From JAHEFT01 sp963766195 (lineage in GTDB: Bacteria; Pseudomonadota; Gammaproteobacteria; Xanthomonadales; SZUA-36), in contig CAVXYY010000008.1 of NCBI GenBank assembly GCA_963766195.1, positions 170,806-234,805 of the forward strand: DNA of 64,000 bases, given 5' to 3'. Numbering within the stretch: position 1 is the first letter of the stretch; every line of letters starts with the position of its first letter. The position numbers were made by a program, and so were the translations under genes. Under the pieces are notes generated by a model, which made no database searches, was not told the DNA's origin, and worked only from the letters and a program-made list of their open reading frames with translations. Shown one piece after another: positions 7,701 to 16,737 of the stretch.

Positions 7701-9051
7701 ACTCAGTGACGATAACGACGAAGACGATCTGAATTGCCCTGCCGTGACGCTTGCCCCCGGGGAATTCATGACCTGTTCGGCTTCACACTCAGTAAGTCAG
7801 GGTGAACTTGACGACAATGGCTCGCCAGTCCCGGGATCAGGAATGTTGGCAAACACCGTGACCGGAACAGCGACCGAGTTGCAGGAACCGGCGACGGATA
7901 CGCTCGAGATACCCTTCAGCCCGGACGCCTCGATGGCCGTGCAGAAGTCTTCGCCGACGACTGAAATTACCGTGGCCGGACCTGTAACCTACAACTACCT
8001 GGTCACCAACACCGGCAGCGTTAGTTTGACCGGCATCTCCCTGGCGGACGATAACGTTGATGCTGCCGTGGATTGTGGCGGCGTAACGACTCTTGATCCG
8101 GGCGCCGATATGCAGTGCACAGCCACCCATACCGTCACCCAAGACGAACTGACGGGCCGTGGCTCGCCGGTTCCGGATAGCGGTTTCCTGGTTAATGTCG
8201 TGATCGCTTCATCTGCAGATTCTGCTGATGCCACCGACACCCTGTCGATTCCAATCCGTTACTCGGAAGATGCCGTGTTCTGGGTAACCAAGGATTTCAC
8301 CGATGGCAACGATTCCCAGGTACAGGTAGCGATAAGCTGCGATAACGGATCCTATTCACCCGCAAGCGGCTGGATTGCCGAGGGTGAGTCCAAAGGGTTC
8401 GTTGTGACTAAATATCAAGCGGGAATGATGAATTGCTGGGTGGAAGAAACATCAGGCCCAGACGGTTATATCACTTCGTATACTGCGGGCATTGATGATG
8501 GAATCGCCGAAACTGTTTCCGACACCGAAGAAAGGCCAGGGTGTTATTTTGGCGAGATCGTTTCGGGTGCGTTTACTTGCGATATTGTCAATACACCCGC
8601 CCCGGTTGAAATAGCAGTCACCAAGGTGTGGGACGTCACCAACACGGGTGGTGATTACGTCAGCCGCGACGCCGTCATTACAATCGGTTGCGACGCTGAA
8701 ATGTCACCCTTTACCTGGGAGGAGGAAGGTCTCTGGTTCTACACGGCGGTCCTGACGGAAGGCTCTTTCGTTGGCGACCAGGCTACGGTGACCGTCCAGG
8801 TAATCCCGGACTATCCAGGCAGCTCCTGCTTCGCCGAGGAAGAGGATGTAAGCAGCGCGGTGGAAGTGACCAGTGACTGCGGTTCGTTTAAAGACCCGGT
8901 GATGGAAGTATCGGTTGGCAAGGGCGACAGCTGCACCATCACCAACACGGTGTTCTTCGAAGGCATTCCAACACTGAACCAGTACGGTATGGCCATCATG
9001 GCCCTGCTGATGCTGGGGCTGGGCGCCCTGGGAATCAGGAGGTTTGTCTGA
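4756..9051 (+). CDS. Large secreted DUF11-repeat protein with IPTL-CTERM sorting signal
   Basis: The 1431-residue protein has a hydrophobic export signal ending near AVAG (residues about 20-45). A unique N-terminal region follows. Seven DUF11-type beta-sandwich repeats begin near nucleotides 5872, 6217, 6547, 6907, 7249, 7593 and 7933. Two further Cys-containing modules start near 8275 and 8608 (each ITK/VTK...ISCDNG or IGCDAE). The C-terminus, from 8965, is IPTLNQYGMAIMALLML then GLGALGIRRF, the IPTL-CTERM tripartite signal: motif, transmembrane helix, Arg-rich end. Such proteins are processed by a dedicated exosortase/rhombosortase-type system and surface-anchored or released into a polysaccharide matrix. 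No sorting enzyme is in the window. A Shine-Dalgarno (AGGGAGAGG) fixes the start, and a strong terminator follows. Confidence 0.92.
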   Translation: MLFCTQSIGLTGLSRHVVSKFIPTAFCIVIALASTLFGTGIAVAGQSTDCPTVLLGRGGNICNASDVTIATALVGVDQAQRYCMPGETALVNIAGTLTMRKNDRWDIGVFVATDGKDIRTTAANGGAAACEVVPLPANPRQRDGAAVGEAPVKGSFDTNGGQDQCGDIAGLNNGDMVSNIPLTVNGGTFNGPVELTCIAGPSGKLALQSLVSWNQSDPGVCDPTNSASYSLDNTAKCSANTTEVDIDIVGRLTIQKSAPGGGLNNFDFSYTNDSLPQFAALPAPTNPFTLQDGGSAVIWAEIGTGPATIVVSETNIPFGWQLDNIQCSGDDVSSVVVNGSQITVTLSYNSAAPANSQDDVVCTYNNISVTRELTLDKTTSTPDYNDPSDTISYSYAVSNTGNVALAFPVTVSDSKVSVSCPPDDGGAPNNGDAVLDPGESITCTASYGVTQADINSGSVTNLATASADGVQSQQDSVTVNAVQNPLISVVKSSPTASVNGPGAVSYSYLVTNTGNVTLTGISLSDDNDNDDMSCPAVSLVPGANMTCSASHDVTQGEIDDNGSPTPGSGNLSNTVTVTSTQAQSVQDTLNIPISQTPELTVTKSGTWNDDGSIPNVAEVGETISYVIGVSNTGNTTLLNVAVTDPLITDPPNSGSISCPGGNPIPSLAPAASTNCTATYTLVQADVNAGSRSNTASATSGNTTDDGSDDVLLPSVAELTLVKTGTFNDDITTDGFAQVGETISYTFDVTNDSAGAVNNVSVTDPKVAPITCPGGNPIPSLGAGVTVQCSGSYTLTQTDVDAGQVDNTATADSDDTGPTTDDETVVLVQNINWAIVKTGVFADDITNDGLAQPGESINYTFAVTNTGFVTINNVLVTDPKVSPIVCTPETNPIASIVPGGSVDCTGSYLISQGDIDAGQVTNTGTGDPDETPPDTSTNITDLPQQAGMTIVKSSATTQVVAPDPVLYSYLVTNTGNVTLNSISLSDDNDEDDLNCPAVTLAPGEFMTCSASHSVSQGELDDNGSPVPGSGMLANTVTGTATELQEPATDTLEIPFSPDASMAVQKSSPTTEITVAGPVTYNYLVTNTGSVSLTGISLADDNVDAAVDCGGVTTLDPGADMQCTATHTVTQDELTGRGSPVPDSGFLVNVVIASSADSADATDTLSIPIRYSEDAVFWVTKDFTDGNDSQVQVAISCDNGSYSPASGWIAEGESKGFVVTKYQAGMMNCWVEETSGPDGYITSYTAGIDDGIAETVSDTEERPGCYFGEIVSGAFTCDIVNTPAPVEIAVTKVWDVTNTGGDYVSRDAVITIGCDAEMSPFTWEEEGLWFYTAVLTEGSFVGDQATVTVQVIPDYPGSSCFAEEEDVSSAVEVTSDCGSFKDPVMEVSVGKGDSCTITNTVFFEGIPTLNQYGMAIMALLMLGLGALGIRRFV

Positions 9052-9088
9052 CCCTGCTCTTTAGCGACAGCCTTTGTTAGTCAAAAAA

Positions 9089-9117
9089 CCCGCGGCGATT
9101 TCGTCGCGGGTTTTTTT
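9089..9117. terminator. Bidirectional rho-independent terminator
   Basis: CCCGCGGCG (9089-9097) pairs with CGTCGCGGG (9102-9110), with one G-T pair, closing the loop ATTT. TTTTTTT follows at 9111-9117 and AAAAAA precedes at 9083-9088. It can therefore end both the DUF11 gene and transcripts from the right, including tRNA-Val. Confidence 0.9.
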
Positions 9118-9142
9118 ATCATCAGGTTTCGTACAACGAAAA

Positions 9143-9218
9143 TGGTGGGCGATACAGGGCTTGAACCTGTGACCTCTGCAATGTGACTGCAGCGCTCTCC
9201 CAACTGAGCTAATCGCCC
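9143..9218 (-). tRNA. tRNA-Val (anticodon CAC)
   Basis: On the minus strand a 76-nt cloverleaf forms: acceptor GGGCGAT/ATCGCCC, D-arm GCTC/GAGC, anticodon stem CTGCA/TGCAG around GTCACAT with anticodon CAC, T-arm ACAGG-TTCAAGC-CCTGT, and an encoded CCA. Confidence 0.94.
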
Positions 9219-9314
9219 CCGCAGGACCATGCGGTGAAACCGCGAAGGGGAAATAAAGGTACTTATTTCACCGCCGTTCGTCAACTGGCATGATGATTGG
9301 ATATTATCTAAAGC

Positions 9315-10548
9315 ATGAAACGACTCCCAATCCTGTTGCTGGCGCTGATGGTTGCGCTGTTTTTTGTCACGCTGAACCGGCCGGAAGGCTGGGCCGGCTG
9401 GCTGCATGCTTTTTCCGAAGCAGGCATGGTCGGCGCCATAGCTGACTGGTTCGCGGTGGTGGCCCTGTTCCGTCATCCGCTGGGAATACCCATCCCGCAC
9501 ACCGCGATTATCCCGAAGCGCAAGAACGAGATTGGTGAGAACCTCGCCCAATTCGTGGCGGAACACTTTCTGCACCCGGACGTGGTGCGCGTGAAACTCG
9601 AATCAGCGAACCTGGCCGGCAAGACCGCAAAGTGGCTGAATTCGCCAAGCGGGCATGCCCGCGTGCTCGACCTGGGGATGCGCCTGGTCCGATGGTCGCT
9701 GAGTACGCTGCACCAGGAACAGGTTCGCCAGTTCATGGTGCGGCTCGGCAGCCGTCAGCTGGCGCAGGCCAACCTGGCTCCGTTGCTCGGACGGACCCTC
9801 GACTGGCTGGTGCAGGACGGCCGCCACCAGGAAGTCCTGACACAGTCCCTGCGCTTCGCGCTGGTGATGCTGCACGACAACCGTGAATTGATCCGGGGTA
9901 ATGTGCAACGGGAAAGCCCGTGGTGGATGCCCGGATTTGTCGATGACAGAATCGTCGTGCAGATGCTGGACCGGATCGAAACGCTGCTGCTGGAAATGTC
10001 CCTGGACCCGGATCACGCCATGCGTGACGATTTCAATCTCTGGATCGTCCAGTGGGCGAAGGATTTGCAGCATTCACCGGAATACCGGCAATGGGGTGAC
10101 CGGCTCCGGGAAGGGCTGCTGGAAAACAGTCAGCTGCAGGACTACCTGGGTGAGTTGTGGAGTGACCTCGTGCGCGGCCTCGAGGACGATCTTGAAAATC
10201 CCGCAATCCGAAATTCGCATTCACCTGACCGGCCTGTTGTCCGGCTTGTCGGAGGAACTCGAAAATGACGCGGAAATGCAGGCCTGGGTCAACACCTGGC
10301 TGGTGGATTCAGCCGTATCGATCGTCGAGGTTAACCGGCACTCCATTGCCAGCCTGATCAGCGATACGGTCCGCAGTTGGGACGCCACGGAAACCAGCGA
10401 ACGGATCGAACAGGCCATTGGCCGCGACCTTCAGTTCATCCGGATCAACGGTACCCTGGTCGGCGGGTTAGTAGGGCTGGCAATCCACGCGGTGAAGGTT
10501 CTTGTAGGAGCGGATTTGGATCCGCCTTGCGGCGAATTAGCTTCGTGA
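9315..10548 (+). CDS. DUF445 family membrane protein (one frameshift)
   Basis: The N-terminal hydrophobic helix is followed by the DUF445 hallmark FSEAGMVGAIADWFAVVALF and RHPLGIPIPHTAIIP. The C-terminus carries the matching FIRINGTLVGGLVGLAIHA helix. The two halves lie in different frames: frame 9315 runs to 10268, while the conserved end is in the frame closing at 10548. The change falls near 10,200-10,225, where LENPAI in one frame passes to IRIHLTGLLSGL in the other, and corresponds to one extra base. Function of DUF445 proteins (YjiN-like) is not established; they are inner-membrane proteins with a long helical domain. The last 15 residues are encoded by the REP element that follows. Confidence 0.8.
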
Positions 10549-10584
10549 GAGATACACAATCGCGGACAAATCCGCTCCTACAAG
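10501..10584. repeat. REP-type palindromic element A, 18-bp perfect arms
   Basis: CTTGTAGGAGCGGATTTG at 10501-10518 is the exact reverse complement of 10567-10584. The centre contains further GC-rich half-sites (TTGCGGCGAA, AATCGCGGACAAAT). The TAG inside GTAGGAGCG on the minus strand is the stop codon of the asparaginase-like gene, and the plus-strand arm is translated as the tail of DUF445. Members B to D are at 16734, 39907 and 46316. Confidence 0.9.
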
Positions 10585-11066
10585 GGTTCGAAGCAGTTTT
10601 CGCGGCGGTTTTTGCGCACGCGTTCCGGATCCCATACTTTGCCGTTCATCGCGATATAGACGCCCGGCGGCAGGCTTTGAACCGCGCCGACTGCGCAACC
10701 GATATTGAATATCGCATCAGAGTCGCGGAAGCGGGCAGGGTTCAGGGCGCCGGTCAGTACAATGGTCTTCCCGGCAATGTCGCCAAGCACCCTGGCCGTC
10801 TCGACCATCGTATCGGTACCGTGGGTGATCAGGATGTGGGAGGCATCGGCAGCGGCAACAGTGGCGTGGATCAACTGCCGCTCCTTGTCCCCAATGTGCA
10901 GACTGTCCTTGCGCATCAGGGCGGTTACCTCGATGTCGAAGGCCACATGCATTGCATGCAGGATCTGGCTGATTTGCGGCTCACCGATCTGATAGTCGCT
11001 TTTATCGTCGAAATAGATCTTGTCGATGGTGCCGCCGGTTGTGATGATGAGCAGTTTTGAGATCAT
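10578..11066 (-). CDS. Short single-domain asparaginase-like protein
   Basis: The 162-residue protein covers only the N-terminal, catalytic domain of the asparaginase/glutaminase fold. Both catalytic threonine motifs are present: TTGGTI at residues 9-14 and HGTDTM at 82-87 (Thr84-Asp85). NVLTG-like (TIVLTGALNPARF) and DAIFNIGCAV segments also fit. Full L-asparaginases have about 330 residues with a second domain that completes the active site; short stand-alone versions are known in proteobacteria, so this need not be a truncation. It would hydrolyse asparagine or a related amide, but this is unproven for the short form. The final codons and the TAG stop come from REP element A. Confidence 0.75.
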   Translation of the reverse strand: MISKLLIITTGGTIDKIYFDDKSDYQIGEPQISQILHAMHVAFDIEVTALMRKDSLHIGDKERQLIHATVAAADASHILITHGTDTMVETARVLGDIAGKTIVLTGALNPARFRDSDAIFNIGCAVGAVQSLPPGVYIAMNGKVWDPERVRKNRRENCFEPL

Positions 11067-11107
11067 TCGCGTAGTATATCGTGTCAGGAGTCAATTAAAG
11101 CAGCACT

Positions 11108-14100
11108 ATGAATAATTGGTCAGAGGTTCCTAAAGCCTTCAATTTCATTTCTCCAGGCTTGTCACGCGCGGTTTGCGGACAGTGCCCGGATCTGCCTGCT
11201 GACCGCATTTATTCTCCTGTTTGGCTGCAGTGTCCAGGCCCAGGAAGTGGCTCCGGGCGTTGAACCCGAACAACAGGCTGTGGAAAACGCTCGTGCCGTT
11301 ACAGGAACCGGAGCCCGAAAGCCGGCTGCCGGCGTTGCTGCCCATCGAAGATCTTCCGCAAGTAACACACCTGGCCGCAGCATTGTCTGACCCGCCGTCC
11401 CGGACCAATGCCCTGCTGACGATGGTCGCAGCCGGGCGCTTGTTGGAGTCGGCTTCGAGCGGAGGACTATCCGACCCGGATTCGCTGCAAGCCCGTTTTC
11501 GGGATGACCGGGCCTGGCTCGACCGCCTGGCCGGGCGATATACGCAATTGCCGGTTCGCGGGTCACAACTTGACCCGGCGGCCTGGTTCGTTTTGCGTGA
11601 ATTGTCGCAGCACATGGAGACTCCCGGCCTGTCTGTCTCCCCGCTGGGCCCGGAAGACGCCAGCCTGACGCGGCAGTTGTTCGACCGCAGTAATGAGCGT
11701 CTTGCTGCCGCCGTACTTCCGGAAGTATTGCAGCGGACCGAAATCCAGGCTCCCGGGTTGTGGATGAGCCTGGTTGAATCGGCTTCGGTCAACGAGACCC
11801 TGCAGGCAGCCATCTCGGGTCTTTACGCAGACTGGTTCTCTCCCTGGACCGCCGTGGAGCAGCCGCTTTCAGTGAATGCAGCGGAACAACTGGAACAGAC
11901 TGCCGTTATCGATGATGTCCTTGACCAATTGCGGGTGATGACCGGTTCCACGATGTTGTCGGGTCCGGTGGATGAGTTTCGTTTGAGGCGCCTGAGGTTT
12001 GATCTGTTTTCTGTGCTCCCGTCACTGGATGCCGATGGTTCCCGGGATGCAGGATACATCCTGGAACTGGCCGGTGCGGTGGATGGGCTGCGTGATAATC
12101 GGTATCTCGCGTTCACCGAGTCGCTGCTCTGGATTGTCTCCGACATGCTGTTGAACGAATCGGTCATCGCGGATGTCGCTGAACCGCTCGCACAACCGGA
12201 ACCGGATGAGACAGAGCGAGACGGATGCGGAAATAGCGGAAGCCGATGCCGCAGATGTGATTGTCGAACCGGTTGGTGTTCCCCGGTCCCCCGTTGCCGG
12301 CCTGCTGTCCGAATTACTGCCCTTGCTGTCGAACTCGTTTGCCGGTGAGTTTTCCGAAGTTGATCCCCGGATCAACGCCAACCTGGCCACGGTCTTCGAC
12401 ACGGTTCAGTATCTCCAGGGTGACTCCCGTGATCCGGAAAGGTTGCTTGCGCTCAGACGGAATATGGGTGACGCGATCACGCAGCTGGTTTTGCTGATCC
12501 CGGATTTAAGCTATTACTACGACCAGCCGGTGCGCCGGCGGATCTCGGAAGAAATCAATATTTGCACCAACATTGCTGCCAATTCAGATCAGCCCCGGAC
12601 GATCGTTTACAGTCGCGAGCAATTCGATGACTGCATCAAAAACCTGGTCGAAATGTCTGAAGCCCTGGTGAACAAGGAAGAGCTTTCGGGTGATTCCGAC
12701 GGACCGTTTGGTTCCGAACAGCTGCGCAGGGAATTGATGATGCCTCCGTGGCAAAGAATCAATTTCTCCCTGGGCTATCTGCATGACCGTTTCCCGACCG
12801 GTTGCGGCTTACCGGAACAGCCGCTTCCGAACCCGCTTGAGTGGGCGAGCATGGCCACCGTGGTCACCTGGCTGGCCAGGCAGGCGCCGGTTTACTTCCA
12901 GACGCCGGAAAACGAGGCACGGGTGCTGGCCTTGCGCCAGCAGGGGCTGGATTTGCTCGAGAACATGGCCCAACAGGTGGATTGCATCAGTGGCGAGGGG
13001 GCAGGAATCAATGATCCGGTGCGCAGGAGCCTGGTGAGCTACCGGCTCGCGCTCGATGAATTGGCGGGTGGATTACGCGAAGCAGAACGCGAGTTTCGTG
13101 CTGAATATATGCGAGCCAGGCGCTGATGTCGCTTTGCATGGAGACGCATTCCAGCACACGGCCTACCGGACGGATGGATTGGTCATAGGTCCGTGCGACC
13201 CTGACCGGATATGCGAAATGTCAGGTCCGTTGGAAGCTACCAGGGCATTGATCGGCTTGTTTCCGGATCCCTACCTGATTGCCGACCAGACCGGCATGGG
13301 CAATATTGAGATTTGTTATCAAAATGTACAGTGGGTCAATCGCCGTGACGTTCCCGTGCGCCCGGATGATCCGCACGTGGCCAACTTCTTCGGACAATTG
13401 AGTTTTGACCTGGTCGGAAGATTCCGGGAAAACGGTGCAGTAACCGAAGTTTTCGGTTCAAATTTCATCAGCCCGGATGAATATCACTACCTGTTCGGGG
13501 AGGCGACGGATGAAGTTCGGGATGATAACTGCCCGACGGAATGGGTTGGCTCACGAATCACGACATCGATGCATTCTCAAGGGCCGTTCCGGGTTGTTCC
13601 GGACCGCCTGACGTACCTTGCCGGCGCCCGGAAAAAGCCTTCGGAAATCATTGAAGCGAACTGGAGTAAAGGGCGGAGTGGCGTGACTGGTTTGTGACGG
13701 GGCTGGGGGTGACACCTCACGAGTACCCGCCTGATGAGTCGATCGCCGAGCGGGTGAACCAGCATCTGCGGAGACTCTACCAGTCCGAACAGTCCATGAT
13801 TTATGCGGCATTGCTCAGGCCCCAGTCGCGGGACGGCGGTGCTGGACGCAGTCGAGTCGTTGATCGACCTGCAGGAGGAATTGACTGCCCGCAAAGCCCT
13901 GGTTCGTTCCTTACATGAACCTTTTCTATCCGGACTCGATGATCGATTCGGATGCAATACGGGGTTCCCTGGAAGGGTATGACTCTCTGACTGGACTTGG
14001 CGGTTCTGAGGCGTTTCCGGGAGTCGAACGTGGCGGTTTCTTCAATCAACGTGGCTGGCCTGGCAAGGCTTGAGCAGTTTCAGTCCGACTGGAACCGCCA

Positions 14101-14254
14101 GCCTGAATCGGTGCGAAGAGAGGGCTCTGTTGCCAGCGGCGTTGCCCATGCGATCATCCGCCTGAACGCTCTTTACCTCGAATTCTTCGTGCTCCCGTCA
14201 CAAACAACGGAGCCCCGCGACGAAACGACCAGTCCGGCTATTTCGGCCGGCTGA
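11108..14254 (+). CDS. Large lipoprotein-like protein of unknown function, broken by several frameshifts
   Basis: One long plus-strand gene of about 1000 codons appears to be split by at least five frame changes. The start is probably ATG 11108. A lipoprotein signal (ICLLTAFILLFGCS, lipidated Cys codon 11226-11228) follows in another frame. Coding then continues in frames 11300-12230, 12240-13110, 13110-13690 and 13690-14254, with one more switch near 13850 and again near 14,010. Recognisable content is absent: the protein is helical, rich in Leu, Glu and Asp, with a soluble, probably periplasmic body. All segments have coding-like composition and no gaps between them, so a single gene with sequence errors is more likely than five small genes. 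A true pseudogene is the alternative. Its 3' end overlaps the convergent DUF2069 gene by 17 bases. Confidence 0.55.
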
Positions 14255-14546
14255 AAGCCAGCACGCTGGCGGTAAAAACGACTACCAGGAATGTTTGAAT
14301 CAGGGCAGGTATTCGCTGCGCCGGGTTGCTCCATGCTTCGGTGATTCCTGTCACCAGGTAAAGCATGACCAGGTAGCCGGCCCAGGTCATCGAACGCAAT
14401 GAACCGGCCAGCAGGCCTTTTAATGGCAACAGCAACGGTAAAGCGGCAACCAGCGCCAGCAGCCAGTTGCCGGACCCCATCGGACGGGGCAACAGAGCAT
14501 GCCACAGCGGCTGCAGCAGGAGCAGCGCCAGGTAAGACCCGGTCAA
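14238..14546 (-). CDS. DUF2069 family membrane protein
   Basis: Four hydrophobic segments (ALTGSYLALLLLQPLW, WLLALVAALPLLLPLKGLL, TWAGYLVMLYLVTGITEAW, QTFLVVVFTASVLAF) make a small inner-membrane protein. The order and the TEAW motif match the DUF2069 family, which is often encoded next to arsC-like/wrbA genes in gammaproteobacteria; function unknown. The start is uncertain: TTG 14546 or CTG 14564, either one close to the end of the ArsC-like gene. Confidence 0.7.
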   Translation of the reverse strand: MTGSYLALLLLQPLWHALLPRPMGSGNWLLALVAALPLLLPLKGLLAGSLRSMTWAGYLVMLYLVTGITEAWSNPAQRIPALIQTFLVVVFTASVLAFSRPK

Positions 14547-14560
14547 GGCGAGCCGGCTGA

Positions 14561-14909
14561 TCAGAGAATGTCCAACACGGCTTCGGGCGGACGTCCAATC
14601 GCTGCCCTGCCATCGGCGAGTACGATGGGCCGTTCGATCAGTCGCGGGTGGGCGGCCATGGCGGCGATCAGCGCCTGTTCGTCCAACGACTCGTCGGACA
14701 GACCCAGTTCGCGAAATTCGGCCTCGCCCGTTGCGCATCAGCTGCCTGGCCGTCAGCCCGAGCTTGCCGAGGATGACACGCAATTCACCGGCGTTGGGCG
14801 GGTTTTCGAGGTACAGCCTGATTTCAGGTTCAATACCCCGTTCCTGCAGCAAGGCGAGTGTCGCCCGCGACTTGGAACAGCGGGGATTGTGAAAAATTCT
14901 GATGGTCAT
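14561..14909 (-). CDS. ArsC/Spx-type thioredoxin-fold reductase (YfgD-like), one extra base
   Basis: The start MTIRIFHNPRCSKSRATLALL has the family Cys (NPRCSKSR) of glutaredoxin-dependent arsenate reductases and their YfgD relatives. After GLTARQLMR the annotated frame turns to nonsense. Removing one T from the TT at 14731-14732 restores MRTGEAEFRELGL and the family end (AAHPRLIERPIVLADGRAAIGRPPE), with a stop at 14561-14563. The full length is then about 115 residues, as expected. It may reduce arsenate or serve a general redox role; no arsB/arsR neighbours support an arsenic operon. The frame change is best explained as a sequence error. Confidence 0.82.
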
Positions 14910-14997
14910 ACTCACTCCCTTGGTTAGAATGGGGGCAATATTCGGTGCATGCATTCTATGCAGAGATCAGGGCACGGTAAACACACCGGGAAAAACA

Positions 14998-16267
14998 ATG
15001 AACGAGGAAAACCAAATACCCCTGGACCTGCCTCGACACGTCAGGCGGGTTAAACGCCTGGCGAGCCACGTCTGGAAACACTTTCAGGAAGACCGTTGCC
15101 TGGAGGAGGCTGCGTCACTGAGTTATACCAGTCTGCTGGCCATGATTCCATTACTGGCGGTTGTTTTCGGCATTATCGCCGCATTTCCTGTATTCAGCGA
15201 ATGGTCGGCCAACCTCAAGGCGTTTATTTTCGATAATTTCATGCCTGCAACCGGCGAGCAAATCGTTCCGTACATAGATACTTTCCTGGACAGTATCAGC
15301 AGCCTGACCCTGCCCGGCACCATCATGCTGGTCGTCACGGCCCTGATGCTGATGGTCCGGATAGAGGTTGCCTTCAACCGGATATGGCGCGTTGACCGGA
15401 GCCGGACACTGGTCAACCGGATCGTCATGTACTGGGCGGTCCTGACGCTTGGCCCGATCCTGATTGGCGCTGCGATTGCACTGAGCGTGCAGAAACTCCT
15501 GGGTGTCCTGGGTGTCCAGGAAGCAATTTCGCCGGCTGTTCACCGTGTCGGAATCTTTTTGCTCTCGTGGCTGGCCATTTCCCTGTTTTTCGTGTTTGTG
15601 CCCAACCGCCGTGTCCGGATCAAGCACGCGCTGATCGGTGCATTTCTGAGCACCATCCTGTTCGAATTGGCCAAAACGGGGTTTATTGCCTATGTCAGCC
15701 ATGCCAACTACAAGGTGATTTACGGCGCCCTGGCCACAGTCCCAATTTTCCTGTTCTGGATTTACATCGTCTGGAATGTGATCCTGTTTGGCGCCTCATT
15801 GGCGGCTTCGCTGACCACTTTTTCGGATTACCGGAAGTACGATACGAATTGGCCGCAGCGATGGGAGTTTCAGCTTGCATACCGCCTGCTGGGGCATTTA
15901 TGGAACGCACAGCGGCAAGGAAAAGCGATTGTCAAACGGCGATTTGCTTGATCTTGAACAAAATGCCAGCGAGTTGCAGATCGTCAGGCTGATGTCAAAC
16001 ATGGGTGACCGGCACATAGTGAATTCCGACGAAAATGGAAGCTGGATTCTGACACGCGACCTCGAGGACCTCTCGCTGGGGGATCTTTACAGCCAGGGAG
16101 GTTATTTTCTTCCTTTGGAGGAAATTGGACAGCTCCCACGGGAAACCGGTTGGGACCAGGCATTTGTGGCCAGCCTGGCGCACATTCGCAAACACGGCCA
16201 GGTGGAGTGGGAACGTTCGTTGCGAAGCATGTATCTCCGGACCGATGATGCAGGGAAATCGAAATGA
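14998..16267 (+). CDS. YihY/BrkB family inner-membrane protein (one missing base)
   Basis: The N-terminus has the family motif EDRCLEEAASLSYTSLLAMIPLLAV, followed by six hydrophobic segments and FNRIWRVDRSRT, as in UPF0761 (YihY) proteins. At about 15,935 the frame breaks. Adding one A to the GTCAAAC run gives IVKNGDLLDLEQNAS and joins a C-terminal soluble domain that ends at 16267 (MYLRTDDAGKSK). Total about 423 residues, the length of YihY proteins with a regulatory C-terminal domain. The family was once called RNase BN in error; its true role is unclear. ATG 14998 is chosen because the preceding frame lacks membrane character. The end overlaps the TlpA-like gene (ATGA). Confidence 0.85.
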
Positions 16268-16737
16268 AACAAGTCAGAAACTGGGTAATACCGCTGGTGA
16301 TGCTGTTTGCAGCGGTCGCCTGGGGCGACTACGAAACTGAAGAGCCGGTTGATTTCGGGCTGCAGGCTTTGGGCGGCGGAGAAGTCATGCTGAGTGATTA
16401 CCGCGGAGAGTGGGTCGTTGTGAATTACTGGGCCACCTGGTGCGCCCCGTGTCGCAAGGAAATTCCCGACCTTTCCAAATTGCACGACGAGCGTGGTGAT
16501 GTGACCGTGCTGGGGCTGGCATTTGAGGAGCTGGATGACAGTGATTTTTATGCTTTTCTGAAGGATTTCGACGTCAGCTACCCGATTTTGAAGGTGGACG
16601 TTTACGCGCCCCCTGAGCCGTTCGGCGCGCCGAGGGCGTTACCAACCACCATTATCCTGGACAGGCAGGGGCGCGCGGTAAAGGCCTTCGTTGGCCCCGT
16701 GACCCGCGAAGCCATTGAGCAGTTCATAGACCAGTAG
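16264..16737 (+). CDS. TlpA/ResA-like periplasmic thiol-disulfide oxidoreductase
   Basis: The 157-residue protein has an N-terminal signal sequence (about residues 1-20) and a thioredoxin fold with the redox pair C60-C63 in WATWCAPCRKE. A later cis-proline context (GAPRALPTTIILD) completes the active site. TlpA/ResA-type proteins reduce disulfides in periplasmic partners, for instance during cytochrome c maturation or copper-centre assembly. It overlaps YihY by four bases, so it is probably cotranscribed with it. The TAG stop is part of REP element B, and the gene ends tail-to-tail with rnhB. Confidence 0.88.
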   Translation: MKQVRNWVIPLVMLFAAVAWGDYETEEPVDFGLQALGGGEVMLSDYRGEWVVVNYWATWCAPCRKEIPDLSKLHDERGDVTVLGLAFEELDDSDFYAFLKDFDVSYPILKVDVYAPPEPFGAPRALPTTIILDRQGRAVKAFVGPVTREAIEQFIDQ

